From assembly GCF_020177575.1 (NCBI RefSeq), contig NZ_JAHTBK010000001.1, positions 1,116,001 through 1,180,000 of the forward strand: 64,000 nt of DNA, given 5' to 3'. Shown piece after piece: positions 52,512 to 60,670 of the stretch (positions are counted from its first letter, which is position 1; each line of letters begins with the position of its first letter). This DNA comes from Hasllibacter sp. MH4015 (GTDB taxonomy: Bacteria > Pseudomonadota > Alphaproteobacteria > Rhodobacterales > Rhodobacteraceae). Below the pieces are notes generated by a model. That model made no database searches. It worked only from the letters and a program-made list of their open reading frames with translations, and had not been told where the DNA came from. A program made the position numbers and the translations under genes.

Positions 52512-53401
52512 TGGATCGCGTTGATGTCGGCGGGGTGGAGATGTCCCGCATCGTCTATGGCATGTGGCGGCTTGGCGACGACGACGATACCTCACCCGCC
52601 CATGTGCAGGCGAAGGTGGAAGCGTGCGTGGAACAGGGCATCACCACCATGGACCAGGCCGATATCTACGGCGGCTACATCGCCGAGGCGCTGTTGGGGG
52701 AGGCGTTCAAGGCGTCCCCCGGCCTGCGCGACAAGGTCGAGGTGGTGACGAAATGCGATATCGTGGCGCCCATCGGCAAGCATTCCGACAAGCGGGTGAA
52801 GTATTACGACACCAGCGCGGAATATATCTCAGCGTCGGTCGATAACTCCTTGAAAGATATGGCGATTGATGTCATCGACCTGTTGCTGATCCATCGTCCC
52901 GACCCGCTGATGGATCACGTGGAAACCGGGGCCTGCCTCGACCGGCTTGTCGCCTCCGGCAAGGTCCGCGCGGTGGGCGTGTCGAACTTCCGCCCCTGGG
53001 ATTGGGAGCTTCTGCAATCCGGGATGGAGACGCAGCTGGCCACCAACCAGATCGAGATGTCCGTCCTGCACCATGCTCCGTTCACCAATGGCGATGTGGC
53101 GTTTCACCAGCGTGGGGGGCAGCCGCTGATGGCGTGGTCGCCTTTGGCCGGGGGAACGCTTTTCGGGGATGACGGCGCGGATGTGCGCGCGGTGTTGGAG
53201 CGGATCGGTGCGGATCATGACGTTGGTGCGGATGCCGTTGCGGTCGCGTGGCTGCTCCATCACCCGGCCCGTATCCTGCCGGTGATGGGGACCAATAACC
53301 TCAACCGGATCAAAGGCTTGTCAGACGCAGTTAAAGTGACCCTGGATAAGCAGGATTGGTACGAGATCTACACCGCCGCGCTTGGCAAAGAGGTTGCCTA
53401 G
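52508..53401 (+). CDS. Aldo/keto reductase, YdhF-like
   Basis: 297 residues from the ATG at 52508, overlapping the monooxygenase stop. The catalytic tetrad is complete: Asp49, Tyr54 (DQADIYGG), Lys82 and His129 (LLLIHRPDPLMDH). Close in pattern to E. coli YdhF, which has a similar DIYGGY motif. With the monooxygenase it would reduce the aldehyde made by C-S cleavage, the division of labour known for SmoC and SmoB in the sulfo-SMO pathway of sulfoquinovose breakdown. That role is inference. Confidence 0.88.
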   Translation: MMDRVDVGGVEMSRIVYGMWRLGDDDDTSPAHVQAKVEACVEQGITTMDQADIYGGYIAEALLGEAFKASPGLRDKVEVVTKCDIVAPIGKHSDKRVKYYDTSAEYISASVDNSLKDMAIDVIDLLLIHRPDPLMDHVETGACLDRLVASGKVRAVGVSNFRPWDWELLQSGMETQLATNQIEMSVLHHAPFTNGDVAFHQRGGQPLMAWSPLAGGTLFGDDGADVRAVLERIGADHDVGADAVAVAWLLHHPARILPVMGTNNLNRIKGLSDAVKVTLDKQDWYEIYTAALGKEVA

Positions 53402-54345
53402 AGGTGAGACAAATGCGTCGCGCATCCCGTGAGCGCGGCGTAATCGTCACTGACGACTGAGACCCCGAACTGCTCCATGAAATCGGAGAACCGACCCTTG
53501 GACCGGAACGCCTGCGCAAAGCCACAGGCGTCCAGATGCGGCGTGAAGGCGCGGGTGACGCCGCCGACAAGATAAATGCCGCCGAACGGCAGATGCGAGA
53601 GCGCCAGATTGCCAGCGACGTCGCCCAGGATTTTCACGAACAAGGTGCCGGTCACCACCGCGTCCGCATCGCCCCGGCCCATGGCGGCAAGGACATCGGA
53701 GGCCTCCATCACTGACCCGTGGAGCGCCTTGTGCAGATGGCAGACCCCGCGCCCCGAAAGGACCTCCTCCACTGACGGATAGCCACCGCTATCCTCCAGC
53801 TGGGACAGGATCGGATGCAGCTCCGCGATGGAGGCGGGGAGGCTGACATGTCCGGCCTCCGACGGGGGTACGAACCGCCCGGCACTGGTGTCGAAGACGG
53901 GGCAGGCGTTGAATCCGGTGCCGAGGCCGATGACCAGTTTGGCCGCGTTTTCGTTTGCGTAGGGCTGCGGCAGGATCACCTGAAGGTCGTCATCGGCGAT
54001 GTGCCCGATTGCGTGACCCTGCGCCTGCAAGTCGTTGAGAACGGCCACTTTCTCCGCCGTCAGAACCTCCGCCAGCACCGCCTTGTCGATCCGCCAGTCA
54101 AGGTTCGTGAGCGTGCCGACACCATCGTGGACCGGCCCGGCCATCGCCACGCAAACGCCGGTGATCGCATCGGCGGAGACGCCGGTCTTGTCGAGGTAGC
54201 GTTGGATCACATCGCCGATCCCGCCATGTTCGGCGTTGCGGAAGCGATCCACGCTGTCCTTGCGCACATCCGCCCCGTCGGCCAGCGCAACGCGGGTGTT
54301 GGTGCCACCGATATCGGCCACCAGGGACAGGGTTTGCGCAGTCAT
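53398..54345 (-). CDS. glk: Glucokinase
   Basis: 315 residues. Start SLVADIGGTNTRVAL (phosphate-1 motif, Asp11), then NDLQAQGHAIG, VIGLGTGFNACPVFD and a GIYLVGGVTRAFTPHL segment, typical of proteobacterial Glk. Phosphorylates glucose freed by the neighbouring glucosidases. It converges on the reductase gene with a shared CTAG and lies 26 bp downstream of the beta-glucosidase gene. Confidence 0.93.
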   Translation of the reverse strand: MTAQTLSLVADIGGTNTRVALADGADVRKDSVDRFRNAEHGGIGDVIQRYLDKTGVSADAITGVCVAMAGPVHDGVGTLTNLDWRIDKAVLAEVLTAEKVAVLNDLQAQGHAIGHIADDDLQVILPQPYANENAAKLVIGLGTGFNACPVFDTSAGRFVPPSEAGHVSLPASIAELHPILSQLEDSGGYPSVEEVLSGRGVCHLHKALHGSVMEASDVLAAMGRGDADAVVTGTLFVKILGDVAGNLALSHLPFGGIYLVGGVTRAFTPHLDACGFAQAFRSKGRFSDFMEQFGVSVVSDDYAALTGCATHLSHL

Positions 54346-54371
54346 GCGTTCGGTCCTTCCTCAGGGGCGCG

Positions 54372-55676
54372 TCAGCCGCGCCACCATTTCGCCAGCGCGT
54401 GATAGGATGCTTTGGGCGTCCGTGCCAAGGTGTCAAAGTCCACATGGATGAGGCCGAAGCGTTTGTCATAGCCAAGCGCCCATTCGTAATTGTCCATGAG
54501 CGACCAGACGAAATAGCCGTGCACGGGCGCGCCATCGGCCAATGCCTGCTGCACCGCACGCAAGTGCCGGTCGAGGAAGTCGATGCGATCAGGATCCGGC
54601 GTGGTGGCCGATGCCATGCCGTTTTCGGTGACATAGATCGGAAGGTCGCCGGTATATTCGCGCGCCGTGCGGGTCAGGAAATCGCGCAGGCCGTCGGGAT
54701 GGATCTCCCATTCCATATCGGTCAGGGGGCCTTGGGTCGGTGCCTCCGCGTAATTGGGCCAGGGGCCGTCGACATGGGCGATGCGCTTGCGGGTGTAGTA
54801 ATTCACGCCGACCCAATCGAGGGGGGATTGAATCGTGGTAAAATCGTCCTGCCAGCCCTGGGGGAGGTGAGGCTCCAACCCGTCCAGCACCTCGGCGGGA
54901 TATTCGCCGCGGAACAGCCCGCCAAGGAAGAAGCGGTTGTAGATCGCGTCGTATCGCTCGCTTGCCGCCACATCCTCGGGCGCGTCGCTTGCAGCGGTGG
55001 CCCATTCGAAATTGCACACCGCACCGAGGTTCTGGACGCCGAGGCCCTTACAGACCTGAATGGCACGCCCATGGCTGAGCAGGACATGGTGCATGGCGCG
55101 GGCGGTGGCGCGGATGTCGCGCAGGCCGGGGGCATGGTGGCCGTCGAAATGGGACAGCCAGCCGACGCACCACGGCTCGTTGATTGGGGCGGCGGACCAA
55201 GTGCGGTCGCCGATGCGGGCCATGATCGTCTCGGTGTAATCCGCGAACCAGTTGGGCATGTCCGCGTTGCGCCAGCCGCCCCGGTCGGCCAGGGCCTGCG
55301 GCAATTCCCAATGGTAGAGCGTCACGGCGGGGGCGATGCCGCGCGCCAGCAGGCCGTCGACCAGCCTGTCATAGAAATCCAGGCCCTCGGGGTTTGCCGC
55401 CCCGGTCCCGTCGGGCATCACCCGCGCCCACGAGGTGCTGAAACGATAGACATCCGCGCCGAGGTCACGGATCAGGTCCAGATCCTCGTCCAGCCGATTG
55501 TAATGGTCGCAGGCCCGCGCGCCGTTTTCGGCCCGCGCCACGTTGCCCGGCGTCGCGGCGAAACTGTCCCAATGGGTCAGGCCCGCGCCGCCCTGTCCGT
55601 GGCCTTCGATCTGGTAGGCGGAGGTTGCGACGCCAAAGCGGAAGCCGTCGGGAAAATCGGCGCGTGTGAAGTTCAT
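54372..55676 (-). CDS. GH1 beta-glucosidase
   Basis: 434 residues. Start FPDGFRFGVATSAYQIEG, acid/base Glu167 in PINEPW and nucleophile Glu351 in YVTENGMAS, both in the usual GH1 positions. No signal peptide, so it works on imported beta-glucosides. Upstream of glk, with which it forms a leftward unit headed by the LacI gene (36-bp gap). Confidence 0.94.
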   Translation of the reverse strand: MNFTRADFPDGFRFGVATSAYQIEGHGQGGAGLTHWDSFAATPGNVARAENGARACDHYNRLDEDLDLIRDLGADVYRFSTSWARVMPDGTGAANPEGLDFYDRLVDGLLARGIAPAVTLYHWELPQALADRGGWRNADMPNWFADYTETIMARIGDRTWSAAPINEPWCVGWLSHFDGHHAPGLRDIRATARAMHHVLLSHGRAIQVCKGLGVQNLGAVCNFEWATAASDAPEDVAASERYDAIYNRFFLGGLFRGEYPAEVLDGLEPHLPQGWQDDFTTIQSPLDWVGVNYYTRKRIAHVDGPWPNYAEAPTQGPLTDMEWEIHPDGLRDFLTRTAREYTGDLPIYVTENGMASATTPDPDRIDFLDRHLRAVQQALADGAPVHGYFVWSLMDNYEWALGYDKRFGLIHVDFDTLARTPKASYHALAKWWRG

Positions 55677-55712
55677 GTCGATGTCCTTGAAAGGCCGGGG
55701 ATGGCCGTTGGA

Positions 55713-56762
55713 TCAGGTGGGGGCAGGGCCGGTGGACCGGCCAAGCGTCAGCTCTGTCTCCCACAATTCCTGTTTCGGGGGCTGGGTCGGGTTGTCGATC
55801 AGGTCGAGCAGGATCTCCGCGCACCGTTTGCCGGCCGCCCGGATGGAGGACCGCGTGGCGGTGAAGGCGGGACCTTCGGGGGCGGTGATCCCCTCGTTGC
55901 CCAGGTAGCTGAGCACGTCGTCGTGGCAGATGATGGAGATGTCGCGCCCGGTGCGCAAGCCACGCTCGCCGGCCGCGCGGCGCACGCCGATGGCGGGAAT
56001 GATGGAGGAGACGAGGAACGCGGTGGGCGCGTCGCCGCTGTCCAACATCTCGGACGCGGCGCGGTAGCCGTATTGTTCCGTCATGATCTCGGCCCGCATC
56101 CAGGCGGGGTTGGCCGTGAGCCCGCGGGCGGCCAGACCTTCCTCGAACCCGCGGCGGCGGCGGCGGGCGAAGTCCAGGCTCTCCTGTCCGTTGAGAAGCG
56201 CGATCTTGCGATGACCGAGGTCCAGCAGAAGGTCGGTGGCCCGCCGGAACCCGCGGACATTGGCCACGTCGAGCCAACTGTAGGAATCGGCACTGGCGGT
56301 GCGGCCATGGACAAGGAACGGCAGCCCCAGTTCGTGCAAGAGCGGCACGCGCGGGTCCTCGAACATCGGGGCCTGCACCATGACGCCGTCGACCGACGCA
56401 TTGGCCGCCATCTGGCGATAGGCGGCTTCGGTGGATTGTGCGGGAACCATGGATAGAAGCAGGTCATAGCCTTCGCGGGCATAGACCTCTCCGGCGCCGG
56501 CGATGAAGTCGGCGAAGATCGGGTTCACGATCTCTTCCTTGCCGGTGAGCGGCATCACGTGGCCGATCGCCATGGCGCGGCCCGTGGCGAGCCTCCGGGC
56601 GCGGGCATTGGGGATGTAATTGGCCGCCTCCGCCGCCGCGAGCACGCGCTGCCGCGTCTCCTCGCGCACCTCGGGGTAGCCGTTCAGCGCGCGGCTGACG
56701 GTGGTTTGGCTCAGGCCGAGGGATTGCGATAATTCCTTCAGGTTCATCGGGCCGATACGCAT
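55713..56762 (-). CDS. aglR: LacI-family regulator of the glucoside genes (AglR-like)
   Basis: 349 residues. HTH at the start (LKELSQSLGLSQTTVSRALNGYPEV), hinge near residue 60, then a periplasmic-binding-type sensor domain. The ATG at 56762 or the next at 56747 could be used; neither has a strong site. A near copy of the CAAAGCGCTTTG operator lies just before the start, so it likely represses itself and the divergent agl operon. The inducer is probably an alpha-glucoside. Confidence 0.9.
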   Translation of the reverse strand: MRIGPMNLKELSQSLGLSQTTVSRALNGYPEVREETRQRVLAAAEAANYIPNARARRLATGRAMAIGHVMPLTGKEEIVNPIFADFIAGAGEVYAREGYDLLLSMVPAQSTEAAYRQMAANASVDGVMVQAPMFEDPRVPLLHELGLPFLVHGRTASADSYSWLDVANVRGFRRATDLLLDLGHRKIALLNGQESLDFARRRRRGFEEGLAARGLTANPAWMRAEIMTEQYGYRAASEMLDSGDAPTAFLVSSIIPAIGVRRAAGERGLRTGRDISIICHDDVLSYLGNEGITAPEGPAFTATRSSIRAAGKRCAEILLDLIDNPTQPPKQELWETELTLGRSTGPAPT

Positions 56763-56763
56763 C

Positions 56764-56775
56764 CAAAGCGATTTG
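56764..56775. promoter_or_regulatory. Second LacI-type operator (CAAAGCGATTTG)
   Basis: 11 of 12 bases match the 56927-56938 palindrome. It lies just ahead of the lacI-type start codon, consistent with self-repression. Confidence 0.6.
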
Positions 56776-56887
56776 AATATGGCTTTGAAGCTATCCAGCC
56801 CACGGGCGCGATGTCAAAGGGGGAATGTCGGATTGGCGGATCAAACCCGTCAAGGACCGATATTTTCAACGCCGCGACAGAGTCTCA

Positions 56888-56916
56888 TTGACAGGGATCA
56901 TTGCTTGCGCAACATT
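56888..56916 (+). promoter_or_regulatory. Promoter of the agl operon
   Basis: TTGACA (56888-56893), a 17-base spacer, then AACATT (56911-56916). The -35 is a perfect consensus; the -10 is weak. The operator at 56927-56938 lies just after the predicted start. Confidence 0.65.
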
Positions 56917-56926
56917 GCCTCCACCT

Positions 56927-56938
56927 CAAAGCGCTTTG
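56927..56938. promoter_or_regulatory. LacI-type operator CAAAGCGCTTTG
   Basis: Perfect 12-bp palindrome with the central CG typical of LacI-family sites, about +4 to +15 of the predicted agl transcript. Repressor bound here would block aglE. Confidence 0.8.
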
Positions 56939-57007
56939 GAGAGAAGGCGCTGATGACGAACACCTATTGCCGGGGGACATGCCGGCAAACCGACTGGGAG
57001 GTCACCT

Positions 57008-58357
57008 ATGAAGAAGATGTATCTCGCGAGTGCCGCGGCACTGGCGCTTTCCGCAAGCGGTGCGTTGGCTGACGGGCACGTCAACCACGTCTTTCCCGTT
57101 GGCGAAGGCGATTTCAACTGGGACAGCTACAACGCTTATGCCGACGCGTTCGACCTGAGCGGGCAGGAGCTGACGATCACCGGTCCGTGGACCGGCGCGG
57201 ACGCCGAATTGGTCAATTCCGTGATCGACTATTTCGAATCCGCGACCGGCGCGACGGTGCAGTATTCCGGCTCCGACAATTTCGAGCAGGACATCGTGAT
57301 CGCGACGCAGGCGGGCTCCGCCCCCAACATCGCCGTGTTCCCGCAGCCCGGCCTGGTCACTGACCTCGCCTCCCGTGGTGCCCTGACGCCGCTGAGCGCG
57401 GAGACGGCGGACTGGATCCGCGAAAACTACGCCGCCGGTGAATCCTGGGTGTCGCTTGGCACCGCGGCAGGCGCCGACGGGGAAGAGGCGCTTTACGGCT
57501 TCTTCTACAAGGTCGACGTGAAATCGCTGGTCTGGTACTCGCCCGAAGCCTTCGACGAGGCGGGCTATGACGTTCCCACCACGATGGAAGAGCTGATCGC
57601 GCTGAGCGACCAGATCGTGGAAGACGGTGAGACGCCGTGGTGCATCGGTCTGGGATCGGGCGGCGCGACCGGCTGGCCCGCGACCGACTGGGTCGAGGAT
57701 ATCATGCTGCGCACCCAGGCGCCCGAGGTCTATGACGGCTGGGTTTCCAACGAGATCCCCTTCGATGACGAGCGCATCGTCAACGCGATCGACGTCTTCG
57801 GCTCCTTCGCGCGCAACGAGGATTACGTGAACGGTGGCGTTGCTGCCGTCGCCTCCACCGACTTCCGCGACAGCCCCGGCGGTCTCTTCACCTTCCCGGC
57901 GGAATGCTACATGCACCGCCAGGCGTCGTTCATCCCGACCTTCTTCCCGGAAGATGCGGATGCGGACTTCTTCTACTTCCCGGCCTTTGAATCCGAAGAT
58001 CTCGGCAGCCCCGTTCTGGGTGCCGGTACGCTCTTCGGGATCACCCAGGACAGCGAAGCGGCCCAGGCGTTCATGGCGTTCCTCCAGACGGAGATCAGCC
58101 ACGAAGTGTGGATGGCGCAGTCCGGCTTCCTCACCCCGCACCAGGGCGTGAACTCGGATCTCTTCGCGTCTGACAGCCTGCGTCAGATGAACGACATCCT
58201 TCTGGGTGCCACGACCTTCCGCTTCGACGCATCCGACCTGATGCCGTCCGAGATCGGGCAGGGCATCTTCTGGTCCGGCATGGTCGATTACGTGGGCGGC
58301 GAAGACGCAGCCTCCGTCGCCGAGCGGATCCAGAGCCGTTGGGCCGAAATCCAGTAA
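57008..58357 (+). CDS. aglE: Alpha-glucoside ABC transporter, binding protein
   Basis: 449 residues with a signal peptide (MKKMYLASAAALALSASGALA). A class-I-type sugar-binding lobe pattern: VQYSGSDNFEQDIVIATQAG, PNIAVFPQPGLVTDLASRG, VKSLVWYSPEAFDEAGYDVP. First gene of an aglEFGAK operon. A long GC hairpin follows the stop, before aglF, as often seen where the binding protein is made in excess. Confidence 0.93.
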   Translation: MKKMYLASAAALALSASGALADGHVNHVFPVGEGDFNWDSYNAYADAFDLSGQELTITGPWTGADAELVNSVIDYFESATGATVQYSGSDNFEQDIVIATQAGSAPNIAVFPQPGLVTDLASRGALTPLSAETADWIRENYAAGESWVSLGTAAGADGEEALYGFFYKVDVKSLVWYSPEAFDEAGYDVPTTMEELIALSDQIVEDGETPWCIGLGSGGATGWPATDWVEDIMLRTQAPEVYDGWVSNEIPFDDERIVNAIDVFGSFARNEDYVNGGVAAVASTDFRDSPGGLFTFPAECYMHRQASFIPTFFPEDADADFFYFPAFESEDLGSPVLGAGTLFGITQDSEAAQAFMAFLQTEISHEVWMAQSGFLTPHQGVNSDLFASDSLRQMNDILLGATTFRFDASDLMPSEIGQGIFWSGMVDYVGGEDAASVAERIQSRWAEIQ

Positions 58358-58379
58358 GCGGCTGACACCATAGGATTGC

Positions 58380-58406
58380 CCCCGGCCGGTGCGCTGCCGG
58401 CCGGGG
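58380..58406 (+). other. Strong intercistronic hairpin between aglE and aglF
   Basis: Arms CCCCGGCCGG (58380-58389) and CCGGCCGGGG (58397-58406), with no T-run. It probably protects the aglE message end or lowers read-through to the permease genes. Confidence 0.7.
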
Positions 58407-58511
58407 TGCGCAGACGACAAGAGGGCCCGACAAGGGTTCATCGGTCCGCAAAAGGACCGCGCTGTGGCCGAGCGTATCGACCACTCAAATGACCGGGGGA
58501 GGGCGCGCGCC

Positions 58512-59495
58512 ATGTCGCCAATCATTCAAGGCATCATCACGATCATTGTCGGCGTCGGCGGGTGTGTGGGGTACTTCTACTTCGCCAACCTGTTCCTCGA
58601 CAAAGTGCTGTTTCCCGCACGCGGCGAGAATGCCGGGCGCAACATCAACCGCGCCAACCAGATCCGGCCGTGGCTGTTCCTGTTCCCTGCCATGTTCGCC
58701 CTGGGTCTCTACCTCATGTATCCGGTCGTGGGATCGTTCATCCGGTCGATGTATGACCGCGCGGGCGACGAATTCGTGGGCGCGGGCAACTACGTGCGCC
58801 TCTTCAATAACCCCGATTTCCGGCAGGCTTTCTTCAACAACATCCTGTGGGCGCTTGTCGTGCCCGCGACGACGACCTTCATGGGCCTTCTGATCGCGCA
58901 GCTGACCGACCGCCTGAAATGGGGTGCGTTCGCCAAGTCGCTGATCTTCATGCCGATGGCGATTTCCTTCGTGGGCGCGTCGCTGATCTGGAAATTCGTC
59001 TACGCCCAGGACCCCGACATCGGCATCATCAACGCGATCCGCGTGAATGTCTTCGGCGCGGAGGAGGGGATCGACCCGCTTCAGACGGCGTTCTGGAACA
59101 ACTTCCTGCTGATGGCGATTCTGATCTGGATCCAGACCGGTTTCGCCATGGTGATCCTGAGCGCCGCACTGCGCGGCATCCCGGAGGAAACCATCGAGGC
59201 CGCGATCATCGACGGGGCGAACCCGTTCCAGGTCTTCTTCAAGATCAAGGTGCCGCAGATCATGGGCACCATCGTCGTGGTCTGGACCACGATCACCATC
59301 CTCGTCCTGAAGGTCTTCGACATCGTCTATACGATGACGGGGGGCAATTTCGGAACCGAGATCCTGCCGTCGTTCATGATGGACTTCATGTTCCGCGATG
59401 ACGGGCAAGCCACCGCCGTGGCCTTCGTGATCATGCTGGTCGTTCTGCCGGTGATGATCTGGAACATTGCGCAAGCGCGCAAAGAAATGCGCTGA
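58512..59495 (+). CDS. aglF: Alpha-glucoside ABC transporter permease
   Basis: 327 residues from the ATG at 58512, preceded by GGGGGAGGG. About seven membrane helices, with an extra amino-terminal helix and about 50 residues before PWLFLFPAMFALGLYL. The EAA loop is EETIEAAIIDGANPFQVFFKIKVPQI. MalF-like half of the sugar channel. Confidence 0.93.
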   Translation: MSPIIQGIITIIVGVGGCVGYFYFANLFLDKVLFPARGENAGRNINRANQIRPWLFLFPAMFALGLYLMYPVVGSFIRSMYDRAGDEFVGAGNYVRLFNNPDFRQAFFNNILWALVVPATTTFMGLLIAQLTDRLKWGAFAKSLIFMPMAISFVGASLIWKFVYAQDPDIGIINAIRVNVFGAEEGIDPLQTAFWNNFLLMAILIWIQTGFAMVILSAALRGIPEETIEAAIIDGANPFQVFFKIKVPQIMGTIVVVWTTITILVLKVFDIVYTMTGGNFGTEILPSFMMDFMFRDDGQATAVAFVIMLVVLPVMIWNIAQARKEMR

Positions 59496-59507
59496 GGGGA
59501 CGGGATC

Positions 59508-60656
59508 ATGGACAATATCGCAGGTAGCAAATCGAGTCTTTCCTGGGCCACGAACATCGCCGTGTTCATCATCGTCCTGGCCTGGCTGATCCCGACCGTG
59601 GGGCTGTTCGTCAGCTCGTTCCGGGACCGCGACCAGATCAGCGCCTCGGGCTGGTGGGTGGCGCCGTTCTCGGTCGAGCTGACCTATCGCACACGGGCCG
59701 ACGCGGTCCCCACGGAGGACGGAAACCTTTTCGTCATCGAGGGCAACCTCTTTGAATCCGAGGAGGTGCGCGAAAGCTTCGAGGGCGGTGAAAGCACCAT
59801 TGCGGGCTTCGGCCTGCGCGGGCGGGAGCCGGGCGTGTTCGAGCCGGGTGTCGAGGTGGAGAACCGCGATGACGGAACCATCGTCGTCAACACCGACGGC
59901 ACCTATCGCTATACCTCGGCCGAGCCCATAGACAGCCCGCCAAGGGTCTATTTCGTGGCCGAGACGCCACCGGATTTCACGTTGGACAATTACCGAAACG
60001 TGTTGACGGCGGACAACATGGACCGGGCCTTCATCAACACGCTGACCGTGACCATCCCGGCGACGATCATCCCGATCCTGATTGCGGCCTTCGCGGCCTA
60101 TGCGCTGGCGTGGATGGAGTTTCCGGGCAGGGGGCTTTTGATCGCGACGGTTGTGGGGTTGCTGGTGGTGCCGCTACAGCTTGCGCTGGTGCCCCTTCTG
60201 AACCTGCATAACCAGATCGGGATCGGGCAGAGTTTCGTGGGCATATGGTTGGCCCATACCGGGTTCGGCCTGCCGCTCGCCATTTATCTGCTGCGCAACT
60301 ACATGGTCGGTCTGCCGCGCGACATTATTGAGTCCGCCAAGGTCGACGGGGCCACCGATTTCCAGATCTTCACCAAGATCATCCTGCCGCTCAGCTTCCC
60401 GGCGCTGGCCTCCTTCGCGATCTTCCAGTTCCTGTGGACGTGGAATGACCTGCTGGTGGCCAAGGTGTTCCTGCCCTCGGCGGGGGACGCGCAGGTGATG
60501 ACGGTCAAGATCGCCGACGACCTTCTGGGCTCTCGCGGTGGCGATTGGGGTATCCTCGCGACGGCTGCCTTCATCTCCATCGCGGTGCCCTTGTTGGTCT
60601 TCTTCTCGATGCAACGGTATCTCGTGCGCGGCCTGCTGGCCGGCTCGGTCAAGTAA
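59508..60656 (+). CDS. aglG: Alpha-glucoside ABC transporter permease
   Basis: 382 residues. MalG-like half of the channel with a large periplasmic domain of about 120 residues after the first helix (SGWWVAPFSVELTYRTRADA onward). The EAA loop is RDIIESAKVDGATDFQIFTK. Starts 12 bp after aglF and is followed 14 bp later by aglA. Confidence 0.93.
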   Translation: MDNIAGSKSSLSWATNIAVFIIVLAWLIPTVGLFVSSFRDRDQISASGWWVAPFSVELTYRTRADAVPTEDGNLFVIEGNLFESEEVRESFEGGESTIAGFGLRGREPGVFEPGVEVENRDDGTIVVNTDGTYRYTSAEPIDSPPRVYFVAETPPDFTLDNYRNVLTADNMDRAFINTLTVTIPATIIPILIAAFAAYALAWMEFPGRGLLIATVVGLLVVPLQLALVPLLNLHNQIGIGQSFVGIWLAHTGFGLPLAIYLLRNYMVGLPRDIIESAKVDGATDFQIFTKIILPLSFPALASFAIFQFLWTWNDLLVAKVFLPSAGDAQVMTVKIADDLLGSRGGDWGILATAAFISIAVPLLVFFSMQRYLVRGLLAGSVK

Positions 60657-60670
60657 GGAACGATACGGCC

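Noticed and set aside
51357-53401. Firm call of SmoC and SmoB (sulfoquinovose pathway)
   Set aside because: No flavin reductase, sulfoquinovosidase or linked importer is visible, and SsuD-like enzymes accept many sulfonates. Kept as a hypothesis only.
54399-56456. 685-codon open frame on the + strand
   Set aside because: Antisense to the GH1 and LacI genes, both with complete motifs; no domain of its own.
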